64,000 nt of DNA from Bradyrhizobium betae (GCF_008932115.1 NZ_CP044543.1:4408501-4472500); one strand, 5' to 3'; counted from the stretch's first letter, positions 10,224 to 18,578 are shown. Notes: generated by a model not told the origin, from the letters alone. A program made the numbers and translations.

Positions 10224-10873
10224 TGGCCTGGACTCGTGAACAGATGGCTGCGCGCGCCGCGAAGGAATTGCGTGACGGCTACTACGTCAATCTCGGCATC
10301 GGCATCCCGACGCTGGTCTCGAACTACATCCCCGACGGGGTCGATGTCAGCCTGCAGAGCGAGAACGGCATGCTCGGCATGGGCCCGTTCCCCTATGAAG
10401 GGGAAGAGGACGCCGACCTCATCAATGCCGGCAAGCAGACCGTGAGCGAGCTGCCCTCGACCTCGTATTTCTCGAGCGCGGATTCCTTCGGCATGATCCG
10501 CGGCGGTCACATGGACCTGTCGATCCTCGGCGCCATGCAGGTCGCCCAGAACGGCGATCTCGCCAACTGGATGATCCCCGGCAAGATGGTCAAGGGCATG
10601 GGCGGCGCGATGGACCTCGTCGCCGGCGTCAAGCGCGTCGTCGTGGTGATGGAGCATTCGGCCAAGGACGGCTCCAAGCTGCTGAAGCAGTGCAACCTGC
10701 CGCTGACCGGCGAGCGGGTGGTCGACATGGTCGTCACGGATCTGGCCGTCTTCACCATCGACAAGCACGGCGACGGCGGCATGGCCCTGATCGAGCTCGC
10801 CGATGGCGTCTCGCTCGACGAGGTCAAGGCCAAGACCGAAGCGGAATTCCGCGTCGCGCTGAAGAACAGCTGA
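10223..10873 (+). CDS. scoB: 3-oxoacid CoA-transferase subunit B
   Basis: This is the beta subunit of the same CoA-transferase, 216 residues, matching the usual length. The segment [23 protein letters not shown] carries the SENG motif, whose glutamate forms the thioester with Co[21 protein letters not shown] is the other family signature. It overlaps scoA by one base and is followed by a strong bidirectional terminator. Confidence 0.93.
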   Translation: MAWTREQMAARAAKELRDGYYVNLGIGIPTLVSNYIPDGVDVSLQSENGMLGMGPFPYEGEEDADLINAGKQTVSELPSTSYFSSADSFGMIRGGHMDLSILGAMQVAQNGDLANWMIPGKMVKGMGGAMDLVAGVKRVVVVMEHSAKDGSKLLKQCNLPLTGERVVDMVVTDLAVFTIDKHGDGGMALIELADGVSLDEVKAKTEAEFRVALKNS

Positions 10874-10896
10874 GATAGCGGTCGCGAATGATCGTG

Positions 10897-10930
10897 AAAT
10901 GGCCGGGCTTCGTCCCGGCCATTTTCGTTT
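10897..10930. terminator. bidirectional intrinsic terminator between scoB and nirV
   Basis: A perfect 11-base stem (10897-10907 with 10914-10924) with a six-base loop sits between the convergent scoB and nirV genes. The outer A/T pairs give a short T-run on either strand. It can end transcripts from both sides. Confidence 0.8.
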
Positions 10931-10944
10931 GGGCGAGGCGGTAC

Positions 10945-11823
10945 CTACGACCTCGCCGTCCACACCCTGCTCAACCGCGCCGATACGCTCGCGACCCATG
11001 ACGGCTCCTCGCGCACCAGGCGGAAGCCGAGATTGGCGGGCGGCACGCCCTGCGCGCAGCCGCCGGCGCGGGCGTCACGGATGAAGTCGGTGACATAGGC
11101 GCGGTGCGCGCCTTCGGCGACGCGCACGCCGCAATTCACGGTCGGGCGGCCGGCATTGCCTGATGCGTCGATCCGCGAGCGCACGAAGCAGGTCGAGGTC
11201 CATTCCCAGACATTGCCGGCGAGATCTTCGATGCCGTGCTCGTTGGGGCCGAACTTGCCGAACGGATAGGCCGTGGTGTCGGAGAGGTCGCGCTCGGATT
11301 CACGCTCATAGCGGCTGAGCCAGCGCTTCGAAGGATCCTCTGCGTCCACCGGCGCGCCGTCGTCCTTGAACCTCGAGCCCGCAGCAAAGGCCCATTCCGC
11401 GTCGCTCGGCAGGCGGTAGTGATGGCCGGTCCTGCGCGACAGCCAGCCTGCATAGGCTTCGGCATCGTGCCAACTGACCTGCACGACGGGACGGTCGAGC
11501 GCGATCGTGACGCCACGATCGAGTGCGCGGCAGGCGCCTTCCTGCACACAGAGCTGGTAGTCGGCGGAGGAGACCTGCTCGCGCATGATGTGAAGCGGTT
11601 TTGTGAACCGCATCGCGCGCAGCGGCACTTCGGCCTGCTGCCCGGCGCGGGTGAAATCGCCGGCTTCGCGATAGGATAGATTGCCCGGCGCCACGATGAC
11701 GATGGCAGGCTCGGTCGCCGTGCCGTGCACGGCCATGTCCGAGACCAGCGGCGCCACCGCGATTGGCCCCGCGAGTCCGGCGGCGCAGGCCAGTGCCAGT
11801 TTCAGCTTGAATGCGATCAACAT
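10945..11823 (-). CDS. nirV: NirV-like formylglycine-generating-enzyme-fold protein
   Basis: This 292-residue protein belongs to the sulfatase-modifying-factor (FGE) superfamily. It starts with a signal peptide or membrane anchor (residues 1-25). The FGE-type core follows: PVVQVSWHDAEAYAGWLSRR, YRLPSDAEWAFAAG, LAGNVWEWTSTCF and GFRLVRE. NirV proteins of this fold accompany nirK in several denitrifiers, and their function is unsettled. The gene lies directly downstream of nirK but is separated from it by an intrinsic terminator. GGGGGA 5 bases before the ATG is the ribosome site. The name rests on fold and position. Confidence 0.8.
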   Translation of the reverse strand: MLIAFKLKLALACAAGLAGPIAVAPLVSDMAVHGTATEPAIVIVAPGNLSYREAGDFTRAGQQAEVPLRAMRFTKPLHIMREQVSSADYQLCVQEGACRALDRGVTIALDRPVVQVSWHDAEAYAGWLSRRTGHHYRLPSDAEWAFAAGSRFKDDGAPVDAEDPSKRWLSRYERESERDLSDTTAYPFGKFGPNEHGIEDLAGNVWEWTSTCFVRSRIDASGNAGRPTVNCGVRVAEGAHRAYVTDFIRDARAGGCAQGVPPANLGFRLVREEPSWVASVSARLSRVWTARS

Positions 11824-11838
11824 GGTCGTCCCCCGTAG

Positions 11839-11868
11839 AAAAAAGGGGCCGGTGATGACCGGCCCCTT
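11839..11868 (-). terminator. intrinsic terminator between nirK and nirV
   Basis: On the minus strand, an 11-base GC-rich perfect stem with a CATC loop is followed by six Ts. This is a textbook factor-independent terminator. It begins 8 bases after the nirK stop and ends about 16 bases before the nirV start. nirV should therefore be expressed only by readthrough or from a promoter that I cannot see. Confidence 0.85.
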
Positions 11869-11875
11869 GTCGCGT

Positions 11876-12973
11876 CTAGTTGGTGCCGGGAGCCGGTATC
11901 TCCGCGGGCGCCTTCACCTGGGTCATCAGATCGTCGTTCCACTTGCCTTCGACCTTGAAGTGCGCGGTGGCGCCGAGATCAGCGGCCTCGATCAGATTGT
12001 GCGTGACATAGGCGTAGATGCCCGGCTGCAGGAACTTGTACAGCGCAGCTCCCGCCGAGCCGCCGCGGATGAACCAGGTCTCGAGCCCGGTCTCCGGCGC
12101 GTTGGAGAATTTTCCGGTCTCCCAGACATAGTCGCCATGGCCGCCGATCAGATGCGGACGGCTGTCGCGATTGGCCTGCGAGTGCACGATCAGCACGTTC
12201 TCGCCGACCTTGGCCGTCAGTGCGTTCTTGCCGGTGAGCGCGCCGACCTTGCCGTTGAATACGACGTGCGTGGGGATGAGCTTCTTCATCACCTCTTCGG
12301 TCTCGGTGAAGGCTTCGCCCGGCGAGTCGTAGGACTTGAAGTTGCCCTTCTCGTCGCGCGGCACGTACATGTCCTGCTCGCCGACATAGTAGACCTTGTC
12401 GTATTTCAGCGCCTTGCCCTTGCCGTCGTTCAGTCCGTCGCGCGGCAGCACCATCACGGCGCCGTTCATGCCGGAGACGACGTGCCAGGGGATCATCGGG
12501 CCGCCCGGTGCGCAGTGATAGACGAACACGCCGGTCCGTGTTGCCTTCCAGCGCAGCACGACTTGCTCGCCGGGATTGATCAGCGTGAGCTCGGCGCCGC
12601 CGAGCGCGCCGGTCGCGGAGTGGAAGTCGATGTTGTGCGGCATGGTGTTGTTGGCGGGATTGACCAGCGTCAGCTCGACATAGTCGCCTTCATGCACGAC
12701 CATCAGCGGGCCCGGCATCGAGCCGTTGAAGGTCATGGCCTGGAAGGTCGTGCCCTTGTCGTCGATGACCACCTTCTTCTCCTCGATGGTCATCCTGAAC
12801 TCCATGATCTTCGGGCCTTGCGTGGTGGCCTGCTCGTGCGCATGCACGAAGGGCGGGGCGACCAGCTCAACCTTCTGGCGCGGCAGCTTGAGATCGCTGG
12901 CGGCGAAAGCGGGCGTCGCCAGCATCAGGGCGGTCGCGGCGGCGCTGATCAATGCGGCTCTGCGGGTGAACAT
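11876..12973 (-). CDS. nirK: copper-containing nitrite reductase NirK
   Basis: NirK reduces nitrite to nitric oxide in the periplasm, the defining step of denitrification. The 365-residue protein has a twin-arginine signal ([17 protein letters not shown]). All copper ligands are present by position. Type 1: His113, Cys154, His164, Met169. Type 2: His118, His153, His325. The catalytic Asp116 and His274 are also in place. The start at 12973 was chosen because AAGGA lies 8 bases upstream; an ATG at 12982 adds three residues but abuts that site. A TTG-N8-CAA box lies 69 bases upstream. nirV follows after a terminator. Confidence 0.96.
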   Translation of the reverse strand: MFTRRAALISAAATALMLATPAFAASDLKLPRQKVELVAPPFVHAHEQATTQGPKIMEFRMTIEEKKVVIDDKGTTFQAMTFNGSMPGPLMVVHEGDYVELTLVNPANNTMPHNIDFHSATGALGGAELTLINPGEQVVLRWKATRTGVFVYHCAPGGPMIPWHVVSGMNGAVMVLPRDGLNDGKGKALKYDKVYYVGEQDMYVPRDEKGNFKSYDSPGEAFTETEEVMKKLIPTHVVFNGKVGALTGKNALTAKVGENVLIVHSQANRDSRPHLIGGHGDYVWETGKFSNAPETGLETWFIRGGSAGAALYKFLQPGIYAYVTHNLIEAADLGATAHFKVEGKWNDDLMTQVKAPAEIPAPGTN

Positions 12974-13041
12974 CGGAAGCATCCTTCATCTGAAAGGGTT
13001 TTGATGACGGATGCAGTGTGCGCCGATCCCGGCAAGAGTGT

Positions 13042-13055
13042 TTGCGCTGCGACAA
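13042..13055 (-). promoter_or_regulatory. FNR/FixK/NnrR-type box upstream of nirK
   Basis: TTGCGCTGCGACAA has the TTG-N8-CAA spacing of Crp/Fnr-family sites. It fits the FixK2 consensus (TTGA/C-N6-T/GCAA) with one mismatch in the right half-site. Centred about 75 bases before the nirK start codon, it could act near -41.5 of a promoter starting around 13007. The rest of the nirK upstream gap shows no other supported feature. Confidence 0.7.
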
Positions 13056-13235
13056 GCTTTTGCCGGATTCGCCTCCGGTAAAATCCTTAAGAGATTTGCC
13101 GAAGGTCGCATCGACGATGCGCGAGAGACGATGCGAAAAACACGATGGCACATGGCGCGCGACATTGCTGCGCCAGCAGCAAGTCGTTCGCAAGTTCAAT
13201 TCGCAAGTTCAGTCGTGAATGGATGGATGCGCCGA

Positions 13236-13442
13236 TCAAAGAAGCTGGATTGCAATCCAGACCGTGCCCCAGACCGCGAACGACAGCGCGGCGAGGACGG
13301 CAGCCGTGATCGCCAGAACGCGAACGATCGAGCTGACGCTGGCCGAGGGCGCGGTGGGGACGGGACGAAATTCGTCGAAGCGTGGGATATGGCCGCGCAC
13401 GCCGATGAGCCAGAGGACGAGATCGAGCGCAAGCGACGCCAT
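13236..13442 (-). CDS. small hypothetical membrane protein
   Basis: This 68-residue frame begins with a hydrophobic stretch (MASLALDLVLWLIGVRGHI). It has a short Pro-rich loop and ends with a 27-residue hydrophobic segment (RVLAITAAVLAALSFAVW and on). Two membrane segments are likely. GGAG sits 7 bases before the ATG. It lies between nirK and hemN, divergent from hemN, in a gap with no other gene. No family is recognised. The alternative frames on the plus strand look random. Confidence 0.5.
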   Translation of the reverse strand: MASLALDLVLWLIGVRGHIPRFDEFRPVPTAPSASVSSIVRVLAITAAVLAALSFAVWGTVWIAIQLL

Positions 13443-13503
13443 GGCCTATCTCCAGAGGGGCAATGATTGATTGTGAGTATGGCTCCGATACGGCGCTCAG
13501 ACT

Positions 13504-13517
13504 TTGAGCAAGCGCAA
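13504..13517 (+). promoter_or_regulatory. FixK/FNR-type box upstream of hemN
   Basis: TTGAGCAAGCGCAA matches the FixK2 consensus TTGA/C-N6-T/GCAA without mismatch. It ends 85 bases before the hemN start. Oxygen-controlled expression of hemN through FixK-type sites is well established in Bradyrhizobium. The box could also serve the divergent small membrane gene whose start is 62 bases away. Confidence 0.75.
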
Positions 13518-13602
13518 GGTCATCCCTCCGGAAATGGGTAATTTGGTGCCATCAGGGACCTGCCGCGTCATTGCGCGACGTTGATTTACGAATGGGTAAG
13601 AC

Positions 13603-14955
13603 ATGAGGACTGATCTCGCAGCGAGCTATGGCGAAGAGAGGCTGCCGCGCTACACGAGCTATCCGACCGCGCCGCACTTCTCACCGGCGATCGGCGCCGA
13701 CACCTATGCCCGGTGGTTGTCCGAGCTCCCCGCGGGCGCCAGCGCCTCGCTTTATCTGCATGTGCCGTTCTGCCGCGAGATGTGCTGGTACTGCGGCTGC
13801 CACACCCAGATCGCTCGTCGCGACGGGCTCATCGCTGCCTATCAGCGAACCCTCCGCAGCGAGATCGTGCGGGTCGCGGAAACCATCGGCCGCCGCATCA
13901 AGGTCGAGCACATCCATTTCGGCGGCGGTACGCCGACGATCATGGCGCCTGAGGCGTTTGCCGAATTGATGGCGGCGATGCGCCACGCGTTCTTCGTGCT
14001 GCCGTCCGCCGAGATCGCGGTCGAGATCGATCCGCGCACGCTGACCGCCGAGATGGTGGAGGCCATGCGGCTCTCCGGCGTCAACCGTGCGAGCCTGGGG
14101 GTGCAGAGTTTTGATCCCGTCGTGCAGCGTGCGATCAACCGCGTGCAAAGCTTCGAGCAGACCGCTTCCGTCGTCGACATGCTCCGGTCGGCCGGCATCA
14201 ACGGCATCAACTTCGACCTGATCTACGGGCTGCCGCACCAGACCGTCGCCTCGTGCCTGGATACCGTGCGGCGCTCGCTTGAGCTCGCGCCGGACCGCTT
14301 CTCGGTGTTCGGCTATGCGCATGTTCCAAGCTTCAAGAAGCACCAGCGCATGATCAATGAAAATCATCTGCCCGACGGGCTGGCGCGGCACGACCAGGCT
14401 TGCGCGATCGCCAACGCGCTGAAGGAGGCCGGCTATGTGCAGATCGGCCTCGACCATTTCGCACGTCCCGACGACGCCATGGCCGTGGCTTTCAAGGAGG
14501 GGACGCTGCGGCGCAATTTTCAGGGCTATACCACCGACCAGGGCGAGGTCCTGCTCGGCTTCGGCGCCAGCGCGATCGGACATCTGCCGCAAGGTTACGT
14601 CCAGAACCAGGTGCAGATCGGCGCTTATGCGCAAAGCATCGCCAATGGCCATCTCGCCACCGCGAAAGGCTATGGGCTCACCGACGACGATCGCCTGCGC
14701 GCCGACATCATCGAGCGTATCATGTGCGAGTTCAGTGCCGATCTCGGCGACATCTGCGCGCGTCATGGTGCAGAGGCTGGGGCGATGCTGCAATCGGCGT
14801 CGCGCCTGAAGTCGCTGATCTCGGATGGCGTCGTCAGGCTCGATGGCGAACGGCTCGCGGTTGCGAGCGACTCGCGATTCCTGGTTCGCAGCGTCGCGGC
14901 CGCGTTCGACGCGCATCTGGATCCGGTGAAGCAATTGCATAGCAGGGCGGTGTAG
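13603..14955 (+). CDS. hemN: oxygen-independent coproporphyrinogen III oxidase HemN
   Basis: HemN is a radical-SAM enzyme that decarboxylates coproporphyrinogen III to protoporphyrinogen IX without oxygen, so heme can be made under microoxic or denitrifying conditions. The 450-residue protein carries the iron-sulfur motif Cys57-x3-Cys61-x2-Cys64 (CREMCWYCGC). The N-terminal RYTSYPTAPHF is the hallmark of true HemN, unlike HemW-type proteins. FGGGTPT and the GLPHQT region follow. Length is standard. It is preceded by a perfect FixK-type box and followed by a hairpin. Confidence 0.95.
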   Translation: MRTDLAASYGEERLPRYTSYPTAPHFSPAIGADTYARWLSELPAGASASLYLHVPFCREMCWYCGCHTQIARRDGLIAAYQRTLRSEIVRVAETIGRRIKVEHIHFGGGTPTIMAPEAFAELMAAMRHAFFVLPSAEIAVEIDPRTLTAEMVEAMRLSGVNRASLGVQSFDPVVQRAINRVQSFEQTASVVDMLRSAGINGINFDLIYGLPHQTVASCLDTVRRSLELAPDRFSVFGYAHVPSFKKHQRMINENHLPDGLARHDQACAIANALKEAGYVQIGLDHFARPDDAMAVAFKEGTLRRNFQGYTTDQGEVLLGFGASAIGHLPQGYVQNQVQIGAYAQSIANGHLATAKGYGLTDDDRLRADIIERIMCEFSADLGDICARHGAEAGAMLQSASRLKSLISDGVVRLDGERLAVASDSRFLVRSVAAAFDAHLDPVKQLHSRAV

Positions 14956-14960
14956 CCCCG

Positions 14961-15118
14961 CCATTCCGCGGCGCGTCTTTTGGCGCGCCGGAATCCATTT
15001 CACTGCATGGCTTGTCGCTCGATGGATTCCGGCTCGCGCCATCCAAGCTGTTGCCGACTTGGATCTTCAAGTCGGCCAGCTCGGGTAAACCCGAGTTCGG
15101 GTGGCGCGCCCCGGAATG
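14961..15118. repeat. palindromic intergenic repeat with terminator-like hairpin after hemN
   Basis: The gap after hemN holds nested inverted repeats. One is ATTCC-G-GGCGCG paired with CGCGCCGGAAT around TCTTTTGG (14963-14994), starting 8 bases after the hemN stop. Another pairs GCCGGAATCCAT (14987-14998) with ATGGATTCCGGC further on. The outer ends (CCATTCCG and CGGAATGAG) are also complementary in part. This is a mosaic palindromic element of the Bradyrhizobium type, and the first hairpin may end hemN transcripts. Confidence 0.6.
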
Positions 15119-15140
15119 AGGGCGGAGGAACCGGCGCCAG

Positions 15141-15154
15141 CTTGCGCTCCAACA
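15141..15154 (+). promoter_or_regulatory. FNR/FixK/NnrR-type box upstream of the DUF1858 gene
   Basis: TTGCGCTCCAACAA has the TTG-N8-CAA form. Its half-sites TTGC and ACAA equal those in front of nirK. It is centred 56 bases before the ATG at 15204, placing a transcript start at about 15189 if it acts at -41.5. This is the strongest hint that the downstream mini-protein belongs to the denitrification response. Confidence 0.6.
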
Positions 15155-15203
15155 AAGAAACCACGGCCACCTCCGCTATCGTCACATCGGAACGGAGTTG
15201 TCC

Positions 15204-15401
15204 ATGCCCTTCGGATCCGACGATCTGGTCGATGACATCATGCGTACGGCGCCGCACACGATCCGCGTGTTTCTCGCCTTCAGGATGGCCTGTGTCGGTT
15301 GTCCGATCGCGACCTTCCACACCGTGGAAGACGCCTGCCGCGAACATGGCATCGATCGCGAAAAATTCCTCGCCGCGCTGTGCGAATGCGTGCCGGCGTG
15401 A
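15204..15401 (+). CDS. hybrid-cluster-protein-associated redox disulfide domain protein (DUF1858)
   Basis: This 65-residue soluble protein is a single DUF1858-type domain. It shows DIMRTAPHTIRVFLAFRMACVGCP with a Cys-Val-Gly-Cys pair, then FHTVEDACREHGID, and a further Cys pair near the end (LCECVPA). The family is found with hybrid cluster proteins and other nitrogen-oxide enzymes and is thought to work through the disulfide. The ATG at 15204 was preferred over a TTG at 15198 because ACGGAG lies 6 bases upstream. It sits between hemN and nnrR and carries a nirK-like box in front. A role in handling nitric oxide or iron-sulfur damage is an inference. Confidence 0.85.
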   Translation: MPFGSDDLVDDIMRTAPHTIRVFLAFRMACVGCPIATFHTVEDACREHGIDREKFLAALCECVPA

Positions 15402-15441
15402 GGCGGGCTGGAGTTCGCGCGGGACGCGCGCGGATTCCCGG

Positions 15442-15480
15442 GTGAGGGCGAGCTTTCGCCGTAAGCGAAAGCTCCCTCAC
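15442..15480. terminator. bidirectional terminator-like hairpin between DUF1858 gene and nnrR
   Basis: A perfect 10-base stem (15450-15459 with 15465-15474) is extended outward by GTGAGG/CCTCAC. It lies between two convergent genes, about 40 bases after one stop and 9 bases after the other. No long T-run is present, so it may be a weak terminator or mRNA-end stabiliser. Confidence 0.6.
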
Positions 15481-15488
15481 TCCGACCT

Positions 15489-16199
15489 TCAGGCTGCGCC
15501 GCTGTCCGCGCTGCGTTCCGCCAGCACGACGATCTTGTGCGGATCGCGCAGGACGATGCGCTGGCGGCCGCTCTCGACGAGACCCTGCTGTTCCCAGCCG
15601 CTCAGGATGCGGCTGACGGTGTGCAGCGTGGTGCCGGTCATTTGCGCGATGTCCTGACGGCTGATCGGGAAGTCGATTTCGATGCCGTGGTCGAGTTTCT
15701 TGCCGGACTGCTTGGCGAGGCGCAGCAGCGCATGCGCGACGCGCTGCTCGACCTGCTGGGTCGACATTTCCAGGATGCGGGTGTGGCTCTCTTGCAGCCG
15801 CGTGCCGACGGTCTGCAGCGTGTTGGCGGCAAGCGCCGGAAAACGCTCGATCAGTCGTGGCCAGGCCGAGGTCGGCCAGATCAGCACCACGCTGTCGTCC
15901 ACCGCCATTGCCGTCGCCGGATAGTGTGCGGCGCCGATCGCCATCGCCAGCCCGAAAGTCTCGCCGGGCGCGACATAGCGCACCACGATCTGCTCGCCGG
16001 TCGGCGTGGTCTTCGCCGCGCGGACATGGCCGTGCAGCAGCAGGAAGAAGGATTGCGCGTCGGCGCCCTGTTCGAAAATGGCGGTGTTCTTGGGGTAGCG
16101 CGCCGAGCGGGCCTCGCGCAGGATCTCGTCGAGATCGTCCGGCTTGACGCCTGCAAACAGCGGCAAATGCGCAACCAGCGATGTATCGACCTTGGCCAT
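15489..16199 (-). CDS. nnrR: Crp/Fnr-family nitrogen-oxide regulator NnrR-like
   Basis: This 236-residue regulator has an N-terminal cyclic-nucleotide-binding-like sensor domain (about 10-125), a dimerisation helix (about 125-155), and a C-terminal helix-turn-helix (about 178-206) with recognition residues TLHTVSRILSGWE. It lacks the N-terminal cysteine cluster of oxygen-sensing FNR/FixL-type proteins, as expected for NnrR/DNR proteins that answer nitric oxide. The start at 16199 is fixed by AAGGAGG four bases upstream; the open frame continues upstream but reads across the control region. It is divergent from nnrS, with one perfect box between them, so self-control is likely. The assignment rests on context and subgroup features. 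Confidence 0.85.
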   Translation of the reverse strand: MAKVDTSLVAHLPLFAGVKPDDLDEILREARSARYPKNTAIFEQGADAQSFFLLLHGHVRAAKTTPTGEQIVVRYVAPGETFGLAMAIGAAHYPATAMAVDDSVVLIWPTSAWPRLIERFPALAANTLQTVGTRLQESHTRILEMSTQQVEQRVAHALLRLAKQSGKKLDHGIEIDFPISRQDIAQMTGTTLHTVSRILSGWEQQGLVESGRQRIVLRDPHKIVVLAERSADSGAA

Positions 16200-16251
16200 T
16201 CTGCCTCCTTGGCGCTCGGGAGCGTGATGACACCTGCAATCGTCCCGGTGT

Positions 16252-16265
16252 TTGCGATAGCGCAA
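16252..16265. promoter_or_regulatory. perfect FixK/NnrR-type box between nnrR and nnrS
   Basis: TTGCGATAGCGCAA is a perfect dyad (TTGCG-N4-CGCAA) in the 127-base gap between the divergent nnrR and nnrS genes. Its centre is about 60 bases from the nnrR start and 69 from the nnrS start, so it can serve either promoter or both. Confidence 0.8.
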
Positions 16266-16326
16266 AACGGGACGGCGGGGCGGCAGTATTTTTCCAGCCA
16301 ACGGTGAATTCACAGGAGTTGCTTTC

Positions 16327-17538
16327 ATGGCTGGCGCTCGACCCCGCAAATTTGAGGGCTGGCCGCTGTTTGCGAACAGCTTTCGGCCCTTTTTCCTGCT
16401 CGCAGCGATCCAGGCAGGGCTGTCGATCCTGGCCTGGCTGCCGATGTTCTATGGTGAGCTGTCCGTGAGTTCCGCTTTCGCGCCGCGCGACTGGCACGTC
16501 CACGAAATGCTCTTTGGTTTCCTGCCGGCGGTGATCACGGGATTCCTGTTCACGGCGATCCCGAACTGGACCGGGCGGTTGCCGATTCAGGGGACGTCGC
16601 TGGGTGCGTTGCTGATGGTGTGGCTGGCCGGTCGCCTCGCGGTGACGTTGTCCGCGGATATTGGCTGGGCGTTCGCGCTTGCCGTCGATGCCGCGTTCCT
16701 GACGCTGGTCGTCGCCGCCGCCACGCGCGAGATCATCGCGGGCAGCAATTGGCGCAATCTGCCCGTGGTGGTGCTCGTGCTGGTGCTGCTCGCCGGCAAT
16801 GTTGCCTTCCATCTCGAGGCGCACTTCCAAGGCGCGGCGGATGTCAGCATCCGCGTCGGCATCGGCGGGGTGGTGCTGATGATCTCGCTGATCGGCGGCC
16901 GCATCATCCCGAGCTTCACCCGCAACTGGCTGGTCAAGTTCAATGACGGCCGCCTGCCGGTGCCGTTCGGGCGTTTCGACGGCGCGGTGATTGGATGCAG
17001 CGCGCTCGCGCTCGTTGCGTGGATCGTGGCGCCGTTGAATGTGGTCACCGGCGTGATGATGGCCCTGGTCGGGGTGCTGCATCTGGTGCGGCTCGCGCGG
17101 TGGGCCGGTGATCGCACCACGCGGGAACGCCTGCTGCTGATCCTGCATGTCGGCTATGTCTTCGTGCCGCTCGGTTTCATCCTGCATGCCCTGGCTGTCT
17201 TCGGTGTGCTGCCGCCGAGTGCCGGCATCCATGCCTGGATGGCGGGCGCGGCCGGAACCATGACGCTCGCGGTGATGACGCGCGCGAGCCTCGGCCACAC
17301 CGGACAGGCCTTGACGGCCTCGCCCGCGACGCAAGGAATCTACGCCGCGATCATCATCGCAGCGCTGGCGCGGGTCGCTGCCGTGGTGTTGCCGACGCAC
17401 AGCGATGCGCTGCTCCACGTCGCTGCCTGCGGCTGGGTCGTCGCGTTCCTCGGCTTTGCGATCGCGTTCGGACCGCTCCTCGCCGGCAGCCGCCGGCGCG
17501 CACTTGCCATCATGGGCGTGCCCGCTCCGGCGCGCTGA
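16327..17538 (+). CDS. nnrS: NnrS family membrane protein
   Basis: NnrS is a heme- and copper-containing inner-membrane protein of denitrifiers that helps cells tolerate nitric oxide and nitrosative stress. The 403-residue protein has about 12 hydrophobic segments. It opens with the family pattern PLFANSFRPFFLLAAI, then DWHVHEMLFGFLPAVITGFLFTA, where conserved histidines probably bind the cofactor, and later NWTGRLP. CAGGAG lies 8 bases before the ATG. It is divergent from nnrR. Confidence 0.92.
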   Translation: MAGARPRKFEGWPLFANSFRPFFLLAAIQAGLSILAWLPMFYGELSVSSAFAPRDWHVHEMLFGFLPAVITGFLFTAIPNWTGRLPIQGTSLGALLMVWLAGRLAVTLSADIGWAFALAVDAAFLTLVVAAATREIIAGSNWRNLPVVVLVLVLLAGNVAFHLEAHFQGAADVSIRVGIGGVVLMISLIGGRIIPSFTRNWLVKFNDGRLPVPFGRFDGAVIGCSALALVAWIVAPLNVVTGVMMALVGVLHLVRLARWAGDRTTRERLLLILHVGYVFVPLGFILHALAVFGVLPPSAGIHAWMAGAAGTMTLAVMTRASLGHTGQALTASPATQGIYAAIIIAALARVAAVVLPTHSDALLHVAACGWVVAFLGFAIAFGPLLAGSRRRALAIMGVPAPAR

Positions 17539-17540
17539 GC

Positions 17541-18578
17541 TCAGGCGGCGCTCGCCGACGGGATGCCGGCCGGCTTTGCCAGCGGTCGCACGCCCTTGCG
17601 CCACGCGGTGACGGTGCAGCCGAACCGGCTGCGGAACCAGCGGGCCATCGCGCTTTGCGCGGAGAAGCCGAGCTGCACGGCAATGTCAGCCAGCGGCCGG
17701 CCGGGATCGTCGATCAACTGGGTCACGAGATCGGCGCGCTGCGCGTCGAGGATGTCCGAGAAGCTGGTGCCGGCTTCGGCGAGATGACGGTGGATGGTGC
17801 GGCGGGTGCAGGCCAGGTGCTCGGCGACACGCTCGACCGTGCAGTCGCCGCTTGCGAGCAGGCGGCGCACGACCTCGTCGACCTTTCCCTCCCAGCTTGC
17901 GGGCCGGTTCTCGATCGCCTCGATGCGCTTGCGCAGATAGCTCGCGATCAGCGGATGCGCGCTCGGAACCCGGCGCTCCATGTCATGCGCCGACAGCAGG
18001 ATCGCATCGTCATCGGCATTGAAGGCGACGTGGCAGCCGAAAAAGTCGCGGTAGCGTTTGCGGTCGTGCGGCGGTGGATAATGCAGGTGCACCTCGAGCG
18101 GCCGCCAATCGCTGCCGAACAGCGACTGGATGATGCGGTGGATGCTGCCCAGCGCCATGTCGATCGACTGGCGCGGCGCGCTCGGCTGCCGGCCACGCAG
18201 ATGCAGTCTGACGGTCACGGTCTGCTTGTTGCGGGCGATGTCGAGCTTCATGCCGTCGTGATGGACATGGATGAAGCGCGAGAACGCCTCGATCGCTTCG
18301 CCGACCGTGGCCTGCTCGCGCACGATCAGGCCGACCGCGCCGAAATTGGTCAGCCCGCCGCGCTCGGCGAGCCGCAAGCCGAAATCTTCGGCACCGGACG
18401 CCTCTGCCGACAACTCCAGCAGGCGCCGCAGGCTCGTCACGGCAATGGGCGTATCGGGCTTGTCGAGGCAGGCCAGCGGCAGCCTGACCTTGCGCATCAT
18501 CTGTCTGGGGTCGAGCCCGACCGACCGGGCGACATCCTGGTAGTAGCTCAAGCCTGCGCTGCGAATGAGGTCGGTCAT
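17541..18578 (-). CDS. AraC-family transcriptional regulator
   Basis: This 345-residue regulator has an N-terminal Arabinose_bd-like ligand domain (about 20-200) and a C-terminal AraC DNA-binding domain with two helix-turn-helix units. These include VERVAEHLACTRRTIHRHLAEAGTSF and LADIAVQLGFSAQSAMARWF. The ATG at 18578 was chosen; the frame stays open upstream for 945 bases without good coding character. It is convergent with nnrS, its stop lying 3 bases from the nnrS stop. The target genes and ligand are unknown; relatives often control catabolic or virulence genes. Confidence 0.85.
   Translation of the reverse strand: MTDLIRSAGLSYYQDVARSVGLDPRQMMRKVRLPLACLDKPDTPIAVTSLRRLLELSAEASGAEDFGLRLAERGGLTNFGAVGLIVREQATVGEAIEAFSRFIHVHHDGMKLDIARNKQTVTVRLHLRGRQPSAPRQSIDMALGSIHRIIQSLFGSDWRPLEVHLHYPPPHDRKRYRDFFGCHVAFNADDDAILLSAHDMERRVPSAHPLIASYLRKRIEAIENRPASWEGKVDEVVRRLLASGDCTVERVAEHLACTRRTIHRHLAEAGTSFSDILDAQRADLVTQLIDDPGRPLADIAVQLGFSAQSAMARWFRSRFGCTVTAWRKGVRPLAKPAGIPSASAA

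Noticed and set aside
15280..17604. 774-codon open frame on the minus strand across nnrR and nnrS
   Set aside because: It is a shadow caused by high G/C at third positions. It overlaps two well-supported genes and gives low-complexity sequence.
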